The position numbers and the translations under genes are program-made. Positions 49,629 through 58,769 of a stretch of DNA of 64,000 nt are shown here, one piece after another (within the stretch, counting starts at the first letter, position 1; every line of letters starts with the position of its first letter). The stretch lies in NCBI RefSeq assembly GCF_028768465.1, contig NZ_CP118225.1, positions 2,275,001 to 2,339,000 on the forward strand, read 5' to 3'. The notes under the pieces were generated by a model. The model did not search any database and was not told where the DNA came from. It saw only the letters and a program-made list of their open reading frames with translations. The stretch is from Rhodopirellula sp. P2 (GTDB taxonomy: Bacteria > Planctomycetota > Planctomycetia > Pirellulales > Pirellulaceae).

Positions 49629-50813
49629 TCATTGGCGTCTCAGCACCAGACAATCCGGTTGGAGACGAAGGGTGATCCCACCTGGAAAGGGGCCACGATG
49701 CATGCTTGTGTCAGTCGCTGGGAATGTCGTGGTCGCTGCCGTGGCAAGCTGGGCCAATCGTTGCCAATGTTCCATCGTCATGGCGCCGCGCGGCCAGCCC
49801 AGTCGGTCCCACGCCAGTTGGCTAGCAGTCACGATGATCGGGCGTTCCGTCGTCCAGTCGTGAGTGGTCGCCACTTCATCGCTCGGCACCTTGGCCTGGG
49901 TGGAATTCGCCAGTCGCCGTGTGTGAATGATCCACTGGTCGTCTGCGAACCCCGAGTACGTTTCCAGCCACTGGTCAGCCAAGCGGCGTAGCATTTCATT
50001 GGTCTCGCGTTGCAGTCGAGCGGCGCGATGCATTGCCTCGATCGCAGTCGGGTATCGGTCCTCGATCAGCGGCAGCACATCATGCCGAAGCCAGTTGCGG
50101 GTGTAGTGAGTGAGTTGGTTGCTGGCGTCTTCCCGCCAGGTTTGTCCGATTTCACGAAGCCCTGCTCGCAACGTTTCGCGACGGACTTGGAGGAGCGGAC
50201 GCCGCACCACCAGGTCCGTGTCCAGGTCCGATGTTTCGGCGATGCCGGCCAACCCCAGTGGTCCCGTGCCGCGGATGAAATGGTGCAGCATCGTTTCGGC
50301 TTGATCGTCGGCGGAATGAGCCAACGCCACATACCGGCAGCCATGTTGCTGTGCTGTTTGTTGGAAGAATTTGCGTCGGATTTGACGCAAGGTGCCCTCG
50401 TCGTTGGCCGGGGGGGAAGCGTCGGTTTCGTTCGGCACACAAACGGAATGCGTCAGGCAGGGCAATTGCAATTGCTGGCAGAGTTCACGGACGAAAGCTT
50501 CGTCGGCATCGGATTCTTCGCCACGAAGGCCGTGGTTGCAATGAGCGACGATCAGCGGGGCGGTGACGCGAGCCCGGTTTGGTTCCCTGGTGTGGATGGC
50601 AGCGGAGTCCTCCGCCCACAATTCCGCGAGCAGTCGAATCAGCGCGACGCTGTCCGCACCGCCGCTGCATCCGACCAGGGTTGCGACGTCGGAGGATCGG
50701 CCGTGCCGGTTGGGCCACGAACGGCGAATCGCATCCTGCAAGGACCGCCAGTGGGCGGTCGCGTTGAAATGGGAGGGTTCATCGGGAGGGGGTGAATGCA
50801 CGTGGCCGATCAT
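49629..50813 (-). CDS. tilS: tRNA(Ile)-lysidine synthase TilS
   Basis: 394 residues, ATG at 50813. The PP-loop SGGADSVALIRLLAE at about 50-64 binds ATP; APLIVAHCNHGLRGEESDAD and RYVALAHSADDQAETMLHHF are family signatures, and the C-terminal part is a short substrate-binding domain. It modifies the wobble C of tRNA-Ile(CAU) to lysidine, essential in most bacteria. Divergent from rny with a 282-base gap. Confidence 0.95.
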   Translation of the reverse strand: MIGHVHSPPPDEPSHFNATAHWRSLQDAIRRSWPNRHGRSSDVATLVGCSGGADSVALIRLLAELWAEDSAAIHTREPNRARVTAPLIVAHCNHGLRGEESDADEAFVRELCQQLQLPCLTHSVCVPNETDASPPANDEGTLRQIRRKFFQQTAQQHGCRYVALAHSADDQAETMLHHFIRGTGPLGLAGIAETSDLDTDLVVRRPLLQVRRETLRAGLREIGQTWREDASNQLTHYTRNWLRHDVLPLIEDRYPTAIEAMHRAARLQRETNEMLRRLADQWLETYSGFADDQWIIHTRRLANSTQAKVPSDEVATTHDWTTERPIIVTASQLAWDRLGWPRGAMTMEHWQRLAQLATAATTTFPATDTSMHRGPFPGGITLRLQPDCLVLRRQ

Positions 50814-51095
50814 TTGGTGGTATGGGGGCGTCCAAGGGGCTCGTGTCCGTTTCCTGCGTCAGTTGGGTCGGTTACACTCGCGATTCCGTCTTAACACCAC
50901 CGCTTTCAATCCCGTGCTTTGCATTGGACGTTTTGCTCATGTGGCTGATAATTTATCTGCTGTTCCCTCGCTTTGCGACAGTTGGCGCTCTGGTTGCCAA
51001 CCCGATTTCGCTGCGATCATGTGTGAAGCGAGGCGTCTTGCACCACCTCGACCTTTGGTGCACGCCTGGGATGAACAAGCGGCTTCGAGAATCTA

Positions 51096-52664
51096 ATGAA
51101 TCCGCAACTCTCCTCCACCATTCTTTATTGCCTCCTCTGCTTTTTCCTCGGTATTGCTGCCGTGCTGGCTTTTTTCCAGCGTCAGAATGTCAAACGCCGC
51201 GAACGGCTTGAGGCCGAAGCCGAAGCGGTTCTTGAAACCGCTCGCCGAGAAGCTGAAACACGAGGCAATCAAATCATCGTCGACGCTCGCGAAAACGCAT
51301 TGGTCATCAAGGCCAATGCCGATCGCGAAGTGGCTGCGATGCGCGAAACGGAACAAATCCGCGACCGCAAACTGGATGCTCGCGAAGACCAGTTGGCATC
51401 CGGTCAAGAGTCCTTGCGCAAAGCCCAGCGTGGTTTGGAAAGCAGCCAAACGCGTCTCGCCGCGCAAATGCGAAATCTGACCGAGCAACGCGCCGAACTG
51501 GATCGCTTGGTGCAAGAAAGCCAGCGGGCACTCGAGAAGGTCAGCGGCATGACAGAAGAGCAAGCCGCTGAGAAATTGATGCAGTCGCTGCGGCAAGACC
51601 TCGAACACGAAATCGGCTCGACGGTGTTGAAGCATCAGCGTGAGTTGGGCCGACGCGTCGACGCCCAGGCACGCGAAATGTTATTGACCGCGATGCAGCG
51701 TTACGCGTCAGTGCACACCGCCGACACAACGACCAGCACCGTTGGGGTCCCGACCGATGACATGAAGGGCCGGATCATCGGCCGCGAAGGTCGCAACATT
51801 CGCGCGTTTGAAAAAGCCACGGGAGTGGATCTGATCATCGATGACACCCCTGGTGTGGTGGTGGTCAGTGGCTTTGATCCGGTCCGCCGTGAGGTGGCGC
51901 GGATGTCGCTGGAGAAACTGATCGCGGACGGCCGAATTCATCCGTCGAAGATTGAGGAAACGGTCGAACAGGCTGGCAAAGAGATCCAGTCGTTCATCTT
52001 GCAAAAGGGGCAGGAGGCTGCCAGCGAAGTCAACGTGTCGGGGTTGCATGATCGCGTGATCGAAATGCTGGGGCGGCTGCACTTCCGAACCTCCTACAGC
52101 CAGAACGTGTTGCGGCACAGCGTCGAAGTGGCATTTCTGGCCGGCATGATGGCTGAAATGATTGGCTTGGATGGCGATTTGGCACGTCGTTGTGGATTGC
52201 TGCACGACATCGGCAAGGCCGCCGATCATGAACTCGAAGGCGGTCACCCCAAGATCGGTGCCGACCTGCTGCGTCGCAGCAAAGAGAACGAGGAAGTCGT
52301 GCATGCCGCCAAGGGCCACCACGATGAAATCGTGACGGAGTTCCCTTACACGATGCTGGTGGCGACCGCGGATGCCTGCAGTGCGTCACGGCCCGGTGCC
52401 CGTCGCGAATCGCTGGAACGTTACGTCAAACGCATGGAAGAGCTGGAATCGATCGCTCAACGATTCGACGGTGTGCAACAGGCCTATGCCATCTCGGCTG
52501 GTCGTGAGTTGCGAGTGATGGTGGGCAGCCAGCAAGTCAGCGACGAACGAGCCGCCGCAATCTGCCGCGACATCGCCTCCACGTTTGAAAAGGAACTGAC
52601 CTACCCCGGTGAAATCAAAGTCACCGTGGTCCGCGAAGCTCGTTTCACCAACACCGCGAAGTAG
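51096..52664 (+). CDS. rny: ribonuclease Y
   Basis: 522 residues from the ATG at 51096. N-terminal membrane helix ([20 protein letters not shown]), then a long coiled coil at about 30-165, a KH domain ([20 protein letters not shown] at about 216-235) and an HD domain with [20 protein letters not shown] near 366-385 and [10 protein letters not shown]. Full-length for the family. It initiates mRNA decay as a membrane-bound endonuclease. Single gene. Confidence 0.97.
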   Translation: MNPQLSSTILYCLLCFFLGIAAVLAFFQRQNVKRRERLEAEAEAVLETARREAETRGNQIIVDARENALVIKANADREVAAMRETEQIRDRKLDAREDQLASGQESLRKAQRGLESSQTRLAAQMRNLTEQRAELDRLVQESQRALEKVSGMTEEQAAEKLMQSLRQDLEHEIGSTVLKHQRELGRRVDAQAREMLLTAMQRYASVHTADTTTSTVGVPTDDMKGRIIGREGRNIRAFEKATGVDLIIDDTPGVVVVSGFDPVRREVARMSLEKLIADGRIHPSKIEETVEQAGKEIQSFILQKGQEAASEVNVSGLHDRVIEMLGRLHFRTSYSQNVLRHSVEVAFLAGMMAEMIGLDGDLARRCGLLHDIGKAADHELEGGHPKIGADLLRRSKENEEVVHAAKGHHDEIVTEFPYTMLVATADACSASRPGARRESLERYVKRMEELESIAQRFDGVQQAYAISAGRELRVMVGSQQVSDERAAAICRDIASTFEKELTYPGEIKVTVVREARFTNTAK

Positions 52665-53068
52665 GAATTGCTGTTGCCAATTCGTACGACGGCCTTCCAA
52701 TCGTCTGTTCTTGCTTCCGGCTGCTACCATCCTTCATCCCGGTAGGGATGCAAGATGGTAGCCGGGGGTTGCTGCGTCGCAGCGCACCCCCAGAAAACGA
52801 GTCCCCGAAAACAACACTCACCATCCCGCCGTGGCCGATGGCCACGGCGGGATGGTGAGTGGCGAGGTGGAGTTTACATGTCCGTCGGTGGCGCGATCGC
52901 TTATCGACGGCTACTTTCTGACATCCCTACCGGGATGAAAACTTGCGCAAACCAATGCGCTCCACAACACCGGCCATTTCGCAGTCCAGGCGAACGCCTA
53001 AACGGCTCGCGTCTAACTGCTTCGACGGCCTGGGAAGGCCATCATACATCCAGCTGGCCATCCTTCAC
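52665..53068. other. intergenic with multiple palindromes
   Basis: No gene. It contains CATCCCGGTAGGGATG-type palindromes at about 52733 and, inverted, 52922, a GGGGGT-TGCTGCGTCGCAGCGC-ACCCCC hairpin at about 52765, and the 21-base perfect stem at 52816-52860. It lies between two convergent genes, so strong terminators are expected there; the amount of dyad symmetry is nevertheless large. Confidence 0.7.
52816..52860. repeat. perfect 21-base inverted repeat with 3-base loop
   Basis: Left arm 52816-52836 starts ACTCACCATCCCGCCGTGGC; right arm 52840-52860 is its exact reverse complement; the loop is GAT. Flanked by no T-run. Located between the 3' ends of rny and the gntP-like gene. Confidence 0.92.
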
Positions 53069-54934
53069 TCAGCTGGCCATTGGCACGATTTGGCTGAGGA
53101 TGATCGTGGTGACCAAGCCGCCGATCGACAGTGTGGCCAAGAGCGGCGTCCAGCTCCGCAGGGATTCGCCCTCGGTCAGTCCGCCCATCTTGGTGAACAC
53201 CCAGAATCCGCTGTCGTTCATCCAGCTGCCCATCAGCGATCCGCTGCCCACGGCGGTCGCAACGTAGACCAAGTGGAACGGAGGCTGTTGTTCGCCCAGG
53301 ATCGCCGCCATCATTCCGGCACCGATGATCATGGCGACGGTGCTGCTGCCTTGAGCCACTTTCAAGACCGCCGAAATCGACCAAGCCAGCAAGAGAATCG
53401 CCAGTCCTGCGGCTTCACGGCCTTCGAAGAACTGTTGGATCGTGTCAGCGATGTTGGTCGCGCTGAGCATCGCTCCGAAGGCACCCCCGGCGGCGGTGAT
53501 CAGGATAATGACGCCGCCGCTCATCAGCGATTCTTCCACGTCCACGCCGACTTCTCGCCATGACAATTGACGGACAATCTTGAAGGTCAGGATGGCGGAC
53601 AGGGCGGCCAGCAACAGCGCAAAGTTCGGGTTGCTCCACAGGCCCAGTGCATTGGCTGTTTTTCGCATGGAAGTGTCCCAGCGATGGGGGGCCAGCAATT
53701 CAGGGTAGGCCGAGTCCAGCAGGGCACGGTTCATACGCCGACGGTCGACCGGCTTCATTCGAAGTTGATCGGCGGCCATGAGTTTGCTGCTGACCTCTGG
53801 GATCTCGACGTCGTCAAACGCATCTGCGTCGTAAAAGTCTGGGTCGAGCAGCCCGTCGTTCATCGCGGCCACAAACAAGGATTCTTGTTCGGGGGTGGTG
53901 GGCGGTGTCTTCAGCGTTTGACGTTGTTCTTCGGTCAGTTGGGAACTGCCGAGCAATCGTCCGGCGGGTGACATTTCGCTGGCGTTCACGAATTTTTCGC
54001 TCAGCAGTTCGAAGCTCTCGATATCGGCCGCGGCGATGGCGGCACGATCTTCTTTGTCGGCCAACGTGGTCGCCAGGGTTCCGGCCCCGATCAATGCCAC
54101 TGGCAGGACCACGGGCAGCATCGAGGACCACAGCGACGGCAGTTGTGCTTCGGCCAAGGGTTCGTGTTTGTCTTCGTTGGCGCCCAGCGGACGCATCGGA
54201 ACCGGCATCTTCTTATCGACGATGACCGAGAAAATGAGGCCCAGGATCGCGGAGGGAATGGCGACCGCGGCCCCGACTGCCATCATCATGCCAATGTCCA
54301 CGCCCAAGATCGCGGAGACCAGCAAGGGGCCGGGGGTCGGTGGCACCAGGGTGTGCGTGATCGCGCCGCCCGTGGCGATGGCCATCAAGTACCGCAGGTA
54401 ATGGGATTGGGTTCGTTTGTGAAGGCTGCGGGCCAGCGGAACGAGGAGGTAAAAGACGGTGTCAAAGAACACCGGCACCGCCAGGATGAAACCGCTGATC
54501 ATCAGGCCCAGGGAGGCCTTTTTTTCTCCGGTGACTCCGACCGCGGTGCGGACGATGCGGTCCGCAGACCCGCTGTCCAACATGCATTTGCCGATGATCG
54601 CGGCCATCGCGATGACGATGCCCACCCCGCCTGCGGAGCTTCCGAAGGCGGAGACAACGGCGTTCATCCGAGTGCCCGCGTCGGCATCGGTTTGAAAGCC
54701 CACCAACAGGCTGACGAACAATGCCGAGATGATCAAAGCCAGGAAGGCATTGAGTTTCAACCCGATGATCATCGCCAGCACGCTGACGATGCCGGCCAAA
54801 ACCATCCAAATGGGTGTCATTGAGATCGATTCAGTCGCCTGCAGGCCCACGTCCACGGCGGCGTCCGCGGCAAAAACATCGCCGGCAAAAATCGCGAGCG
54901 AGAACAGACCCAAACAAGCGGCCAAGCGTTTCAT
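53069..54934 (-). CDS. GntP-family permease with signal peptide and about 140-residue soluble insertion
   Basis: 621 residues. The ATG at 54934 gives MKRLAACLGLFSLAIFAGDV with AADA after it, unusual for this family; a TTG at 54976 and ATGs at 54961/54958 are also possible. Membrane segments at about 40-290 and 440-621 fit gluconate:H+ symporters (GGVGIVIAMAAIIGKCMLDS, PPTPGPLLVSAILGVDIG, AQGSSTVAMIIGAGMMAAIL, SGFWVFTKMGGLTEGESLRS). Between them, about 291-430 is an acidic hydrophilic segment (ADIESFELLSEKFVNASEMS ... DADAFDDVEIPEVSSKLMA) absent from ordinary GntP proteins. Probably imports gluconate or related acids. Confidence 0.9.
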   Translation of the reverse strand: MKRLAACLGLFSLAIFAGDVFAADAAVDVGLQATESISMTPIWMVLAGIVSVLAMIIGLKLNAFLALIISALFVSLLVGFQTDADAGTRMNAVVSAFGSSAGGVGIVIAMAAIIGKCMLDSGSADRIVRTAVGVTGEKKASLGLMISGFILAVPVFFDTVFYLLVPLARSLHKRTQSHYLRYLMAIATGGAITHTLVPPTPGPLLVSAILGVDIGMMMAVGAAVAIPSAILGLIFSVIVDKKMPVPMRPLGANEDKHEPLAEAQLPSLWSSMLPVVLPVALIGAGTLATTLADKEDRAAIAAADIESFELLSEKFVNASEMSPAGRLLGSSQLTEEQRQTLKTPPTTPEQESLFVAAMNDGLLDPDFYDADAFDDVEIPEVSSKLMAADQLRMKPVDRRRMNRALLDSAYPELLAPHRWDTSMRKTANALGLWSNPNFALLLAALSAILTFKIVRQLSWREVGVDVEESLMSGGVIILITAAGGAFGAMLSATNIADTIQQFFEGREAAGLAILLLAWSISAVLKVAQGSSTVAMIIGAGMMAAILGEQQPPFHLVYVATAVGSGSLMGSWMNDSGFWVFTKMGGLTEGESLRSWTPLLATLSIGGLVTTIILSQIVPMAS

Positions 54935-55209
54935 CGCCGACCCATTTTCCCAAGGCATCATCCGGTTCGTATCCAATGTCGATTTGAAGGACCAAAGTTT
55001 CTAGGAAGGCAGTTTGCCACCCAGTTTCGGTCGTCGTGTGGTGCGATTCATTCCCTACGTTTCGACCGAGCGTCAGATCGTAGCAGAAACCATCGCTGAG
55101 TTTGGGTTTCGGGCGTCGTTCGCGCCGTTTGGGTGGATTGCTAGGATGGTCGTCCTGACGGTTTTTGCTTTTGATGACCCGTTTCACTCTCAGTTGATCC
55201 AACCACGCC

Positions 55210-56634
55210 ATGACCGATTTTCGAACCGAACGCGACTCGATGGGCGAAGTCCGCGTGCCGCAAAACGCTTACTACGGTGCCCAGACTCAACGTGCGGTCG
55301 AGAACTTTCCGGTCAGCGGATGGCAGCTCCCGCCATCGATGATCGCGGCGATGGGACGTGTCAAGTTGGCGTGTGGGATCGCGAACCGTGATCTCGGAAA
55401 GCTGACCGGTTCTGGCAAGAACCCACTCAGCGATGGGCAAGTCAAATCGATGTTGGCAGCGGCTCAAGAAGTCGCTGATGGAAAGCTGGCCGATCAATTT
55501 CCCGTGGATGTGTTCCAAACGGGCAGCGGCACCAGCAGCAACATGAACGCCAACGAAGTGCTGTCCAATCGCGCGATCGAAATCGATGGCGGCGACCGGA
55601 TGGCCGAGGAAAAGTCGATCCACCCCAACGATCACATCAACATGGGGCAATCGACCAACGACACCTTCCCGACTGCAATTCACGTTGCCGCGGCTTATGA
55701 AATTGAAAATCGCTTGCTGCCCGCGTTGCGACGCATGCACGAGTCGCTGACCGAGAAAGCCCAGGCCTGGGACAAGATCATCAAGATCGGACGCACGCAC
55801 CTGATGGACGCGACCCCCCTGCGGTTGGGGCAAGAGTTCGGTGGCTTTGCACGCCAAGTCGAATTGTCGATCGCCCGCGCCGAAGCGGCTCGCGACGCCG
55901 TTTTGGAATTGCCGGTTGGTGGCACCGCGGTTGGCAGCGGAATCAACACACACCCTGAGTTTGGTGCTCGCGTCGCGGCCAGTTTGTCAGAGCAAACCGG
56001 CATCGCTTTCATCGAGGCGGTCAATCACTTTGAAGGCAACGCCAACCGCGACGGGTTGGTGGATTCGCACGGTGGGCTGAAATGCATCGCTCAGACAATG
56101 CTCGGGTTGGCAAACAACATTCGTTGGTTGGGCAGTGGGCCTCGTTGTGGTTTTTATGAAGTCAAGTTGCCGACTCGCCAACCTGGTAGCTCGATCATGC
56201 CGGGGAAGGTCAACCCGGTGATGTGCGAGTCGTTGATGCAAGTCGCCGCTCGCGTGATTGGCAACGACACTTCCATGACGGTCAGTGGCGGATGTGGCGG
56301 CAACTTCCAGCTCAACATCATGATGCCGGTCATGGCTCACACCATTTTGGAATCCATCGAGTTGTTGGCTGGCGGAGTCACCGCGTTCATCGATTTCTGC
56401 TTGGACGGTATGGAACCCAATGAAGAAGCCTGCGAAGCGGCGGTGGAGCAGAGTCTGTCCATGTGCACCAGCTTGAACCCCTTGATCGGCTACGAGCAAG
56501 CCGCCGCGCTAGCCAAGGAAGCGTTCAAGTCCGGCCAAACGATTCGCGAACTGTGCCAAGAAAAGGGAATCTTGGCCGACGACGTTCTGAGCGAAGCGTT
56601 GGATCCGTGGAAGATGACCGAACCACAAGCGTAG
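55210..56634 (+). CDS. fumC: fumarate hydratase class II
   Basis: 474 residues, ATG at 55210. The class II fumarase signature GSSIMPGKVNPVMCE is at about 323-337; other conserved blocks are FQTGSGTSSNMNANEVLSNR, GQSTNDTFPTA, KIGRTHLMDATPLRLGQEF and GTAVGSGINTHPEF. It hydrates fumarate to malate in the TCA cycle. Oxygen-stable, no iron-sulfur centre. Monocistronic. Confidence 0.97.
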   Translation: MTDFRTERDSMGEVRVPQNAYYGAQTQRAVENFPVSGWQLPPSMIAAMGRVKLACGIANRDLGKLTGSGKNPLSDGQVKSMLAAAQEVADGKLADQFPVDVFQTGSGTSSNMNANEVLSNRAIEIDGGDRMAEEKSIHPNDHINMGQSTNDTFPTAIHVAAAYEIENRLLPALRRMHESLTEKAQAWDKIIKIGRTHLMDATPLRLGQEFGGFARQVELSIARAEAARDAVLELPVGGTAVGSGINTHPEFGARVAASLSEQTGIAFIEAVNHFEGNANRDGLVDSHGGLKCIAQTMLGLANNIRWLGSGPRCGFYEVKLPTRQPGSSIMPGKVNPVMCESLMQVAARVIGNDTSMTVSGGCGGNFQLNIMMPVMAHTILESIELLAGGVTAFIDFCLDGMEPNEEACEAAVEQSLSMCTSLNPLIGYEQAAALAKEAFKSGQTIRELCQEKGILADDVLSEALDPWKMTEPQA

Positions 56635-56708
56635 CTCCGGTTTTCATCGGCTATTTTCGACCAAGCAAGAGAGACGCGACCTCTGCTTGGGACGGGCGAC
56701 GCTGCGGC

Positions 56709-57722
56709 CTACAAATCCAGTTCGTCCAGCGAATCAATCAAGCGATCCAGGTTGTCCTTGGGCTTTTCGTTCAAGGCAGCTTGTCGTTTTTTCAGGTTGT
56801 CGTCGATTCCAACCGCTTCCCGTCCGGTGAGCAGCAGTTGCTCATCGCGTTCTCGGGCGGCGGTCGCGATCGGGTCGCTCTTGTCGGTGGGAGCACCGAA
56901 CAACTGCGACAAGTCGATTTTGAAACCTTCGTCGCCTTCGGTCACGGCACCGGCGATCGCGGGGGCTTTGTGCTGAGGGAAAATGATCGCGTTTTCGGGA
57001 CACACGCGACTGCAAGCCGGGCAACCTTTGCGGCAGTTGTCAGGTTGCTCCACCAGGATGTTTTCGACTCCATCGACGCCGTAGACGCCGAACAAGCAGA
57101 AGTCGATGCATTCCATGCAGTTCGTGCAGCGGCTGAAGTCGATGACGGGGTACCAGCGTCGACTGGTCGTTTCATCGACTTCGACAATCTTGCCGCCGAC
57201 GATGGGCAGCGATCGATCGGCCTCGTCGGCAATGTTCAGGATGCGTTTGATTTCGCCGATGAAATCGTCCACGGACTCGGAGACCTTCAGGTCCAGGCAG
57301 TGAATGGTGCGGTCGGGCCGCGGGTACAGGTCGGTCACCCGGTCGACGGGTTCTTGTTCGTCGGCTGCTGAATCGGAGGATTCAGGATCAGGGAGGGACA
57401 ATTCTTCCTCGTCGTCTTCGTCCGCCCCCAGTTCGACTTCGCCGGTGGCGCCGCCGATTCCGTTGCGGTCCAGGACCCAGTGGGCGGCTCGCGAGAAGAT
57501 CCAGCTGCAGACGATCAGGTCGCCTTCGATTTTTTGCAGCAGTTCCAGGGATTCACCACCCTTGGGCAAATCATAAAGATGAGGCACCATGATGACTTCG
57601 ACGCCGTCGAGCTGGCCCGCGGCCTGTGCGATCGCCGATTCCAGGCCTCGTTTGGCCGGATTGCGAGATTGTCCCTTGGAAACAACCAGCGTGCACGTGG
57701 TGGGTTTGACGGCTGAGATCAT
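56709..57722 (-). CDS. 2[4Fe-4S] ferredoxin-domain protein
   Basis: 337 residues, ATG at 57722. N-terminal about 100 residues (TLVVSKGQSRNPAKRGLESA ... DLIVCSWIFSRAAHWVLDRN) are not iron-binding; a Glu/Asp-rich linker follows. The C-terminal half has two 4Fe-4S motifs, CTNCMECIDFC near 200 and CRKGCPACSRVCP near 230, then a helical tail. The cysteine set fits a bacterial-type ferredoxin module used in electron transfer; the N-terminal part may sense or bind a partner. It is divergent from lutABC with a 191-base gap, and could deliver or accept electrons for that complex. Confidence 0.9.
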   Translation of the reverse strand: MISAVKPTTCTLVVSKGQSRNPAKRGLESAIAQAAGQLDGVEVIMVPHLYDLPKGGESLELLQKIEGDLIVCSWIFSRAAHWVLDRNGIGGATGEVELGADEDDEEELSLPDPESSDSAADEQEPVDRVTDLYPRPDRTIHCLDLKVSESVDDFIGEIKRILNIADEADRSLPIVGGKIVEVDETTSRRWYPVIDFSRCTNCMECIDFCLFGVYGVDGVENILVEQPDNCRKGCPACSRVCPENAIIFPQHKAPAIAGAVTEGDEGFKIDLSQLFGAPTDKSDPIATAARERDEQLLLTGREAVGIDDNLKKRQAALNEKPKDNLDRLIDSLDELDL

Positions 57723-57836
57723 GTTTCATCCGAAGAAAGCAAATGAGGCGGGACTTCATCCTGACTCTTGAGGAGCGACAAATCAACCGGAACCAGTTTC
57801 GCAGCGGACGTTCTCTCCGGCACTGGACCGTTAGTC

Positions 57837-57842
57837 TATACT
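57837..57842 (+). promoter_or_regulatory. possible -10 box for lutABC
   Basis: TATACT, 71 bases upstream of the lutA ATG in the divergent region. No convincing -35 box at 17 bases. Weak. Confidence 0.25.
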
Positions 57843-57913
57843 CTTTGCGTTAGCGCGATCTGTTTGCTCCCCTGCGCGATTTCCCTGCCGTCAGCCCTAT
57901 TTCTCAGCCTCGC

Positions 57914-58708
57914 ATGACTGTTGCTCTGTTCATCCCCTGCTACATCGACCAGTTCTTTCCCAATGTCGCGATCGCGACATTGAATTTACTGGAACGCTTG
58001 GGGGTCCAAGTGGAGTATCCCGCTGGGCAAACCTGTTGCGGGCAACCGATGGCGAACACCGGATGCGATGCCGAAACGGCGCCGGTGGCCAAGCAGTGGG
58101 TGGAGCGATTTGCGGGGTATGACGCGGTCGTGTGCCCTTCAGGCAGTTGCACGTCGATGATTCGGAACCACTACGCCGACTACTTCGATCCCGCTGACAC
58201 CGAATTTCAACACCTCCGTGAAAACACATTTGAGCTGTGCGAATTCATCGTCGATCGCTTGGGAGTTCGTTCCATCTCGGGACGCCTCAATCGCCCGGTG
58301 AGTCTCCATGCCAGTTGCCACGGTTTGCGTGAATTGCGGCTGGGCGCATGCAGCGAAAACATGACGCCGCGGGAAGACAAAATGCGGCTGTTGCTGGAAT
58401 CCCTGGATGGAATCGAGATCAAGCCACTCACCCGCGTGGACGAATGCTGTGGTTTTGGAGGGACGTTTGCGGTTGCTGAACGAGAGACCAGTGTGGCGAT
58501 GGGAATCGATCGCGTGACCGACCACATTTCCTCGGGCAGCGAAGTCATGATCGCCGGTGACATGAGTTGTTTGATGCACATGGGGGGATTGATCCGTCGA
58601 CGCAACATGCCGATGTCGGTCAAGCACGTTGCTGAGGTGTTGATGGAGGCGATCCAGGAAGGTTCCCCTGACGCGGATCGTGCTTCCTCAGCGGTGACGA
58701 ATCCATGA
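57914..58708 (+). CDS. lutA: lactate utilisation protein LutA
   Basis: 264 residues, ATG at 57914. Two CCG (cysteine-rich) domains: GQTCCGQPMANTGCDAETAP and VDECCGFGGTFAVAERETSV with HASCHGLRELRLGAC. LutA is an iron-sulfur or heme-binding subunit of the LutABC L-lactate dehydrogenase complex, oxidising L-lactate to pyruvate at the membrane. First of three consecutive genes. Confidence 0.95.
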   Translation: MTVALFIPCYIDQFFPNVAIATLNLLERLGVQVEYPAGQTCCGQPMANTGCDAETAPVAKQWVERFAGYDAVVCPSGSCTSMIRNHYADYFDPADTEFQHLRENTFELCEFIVDRLGVRSISGRLNRPVSLHASCHGLRELRLGACSENMTPREDKMRLLLESLDGIEIKPLTRVDECCGFGGTFAVAERETSVAMGIDRVTDHISSGSEVMIAGDMSCLMHMGGLIRRRNMPMSVKHVAEVLMEAIQEGSPDADRASSAVTNP

Positions 58709-58769
58709 CCGTTTGACGGTTTCGGCGTGCTTGTTTGTTTGAATGAATTCCAAAGCGAAGTGACTTCTC

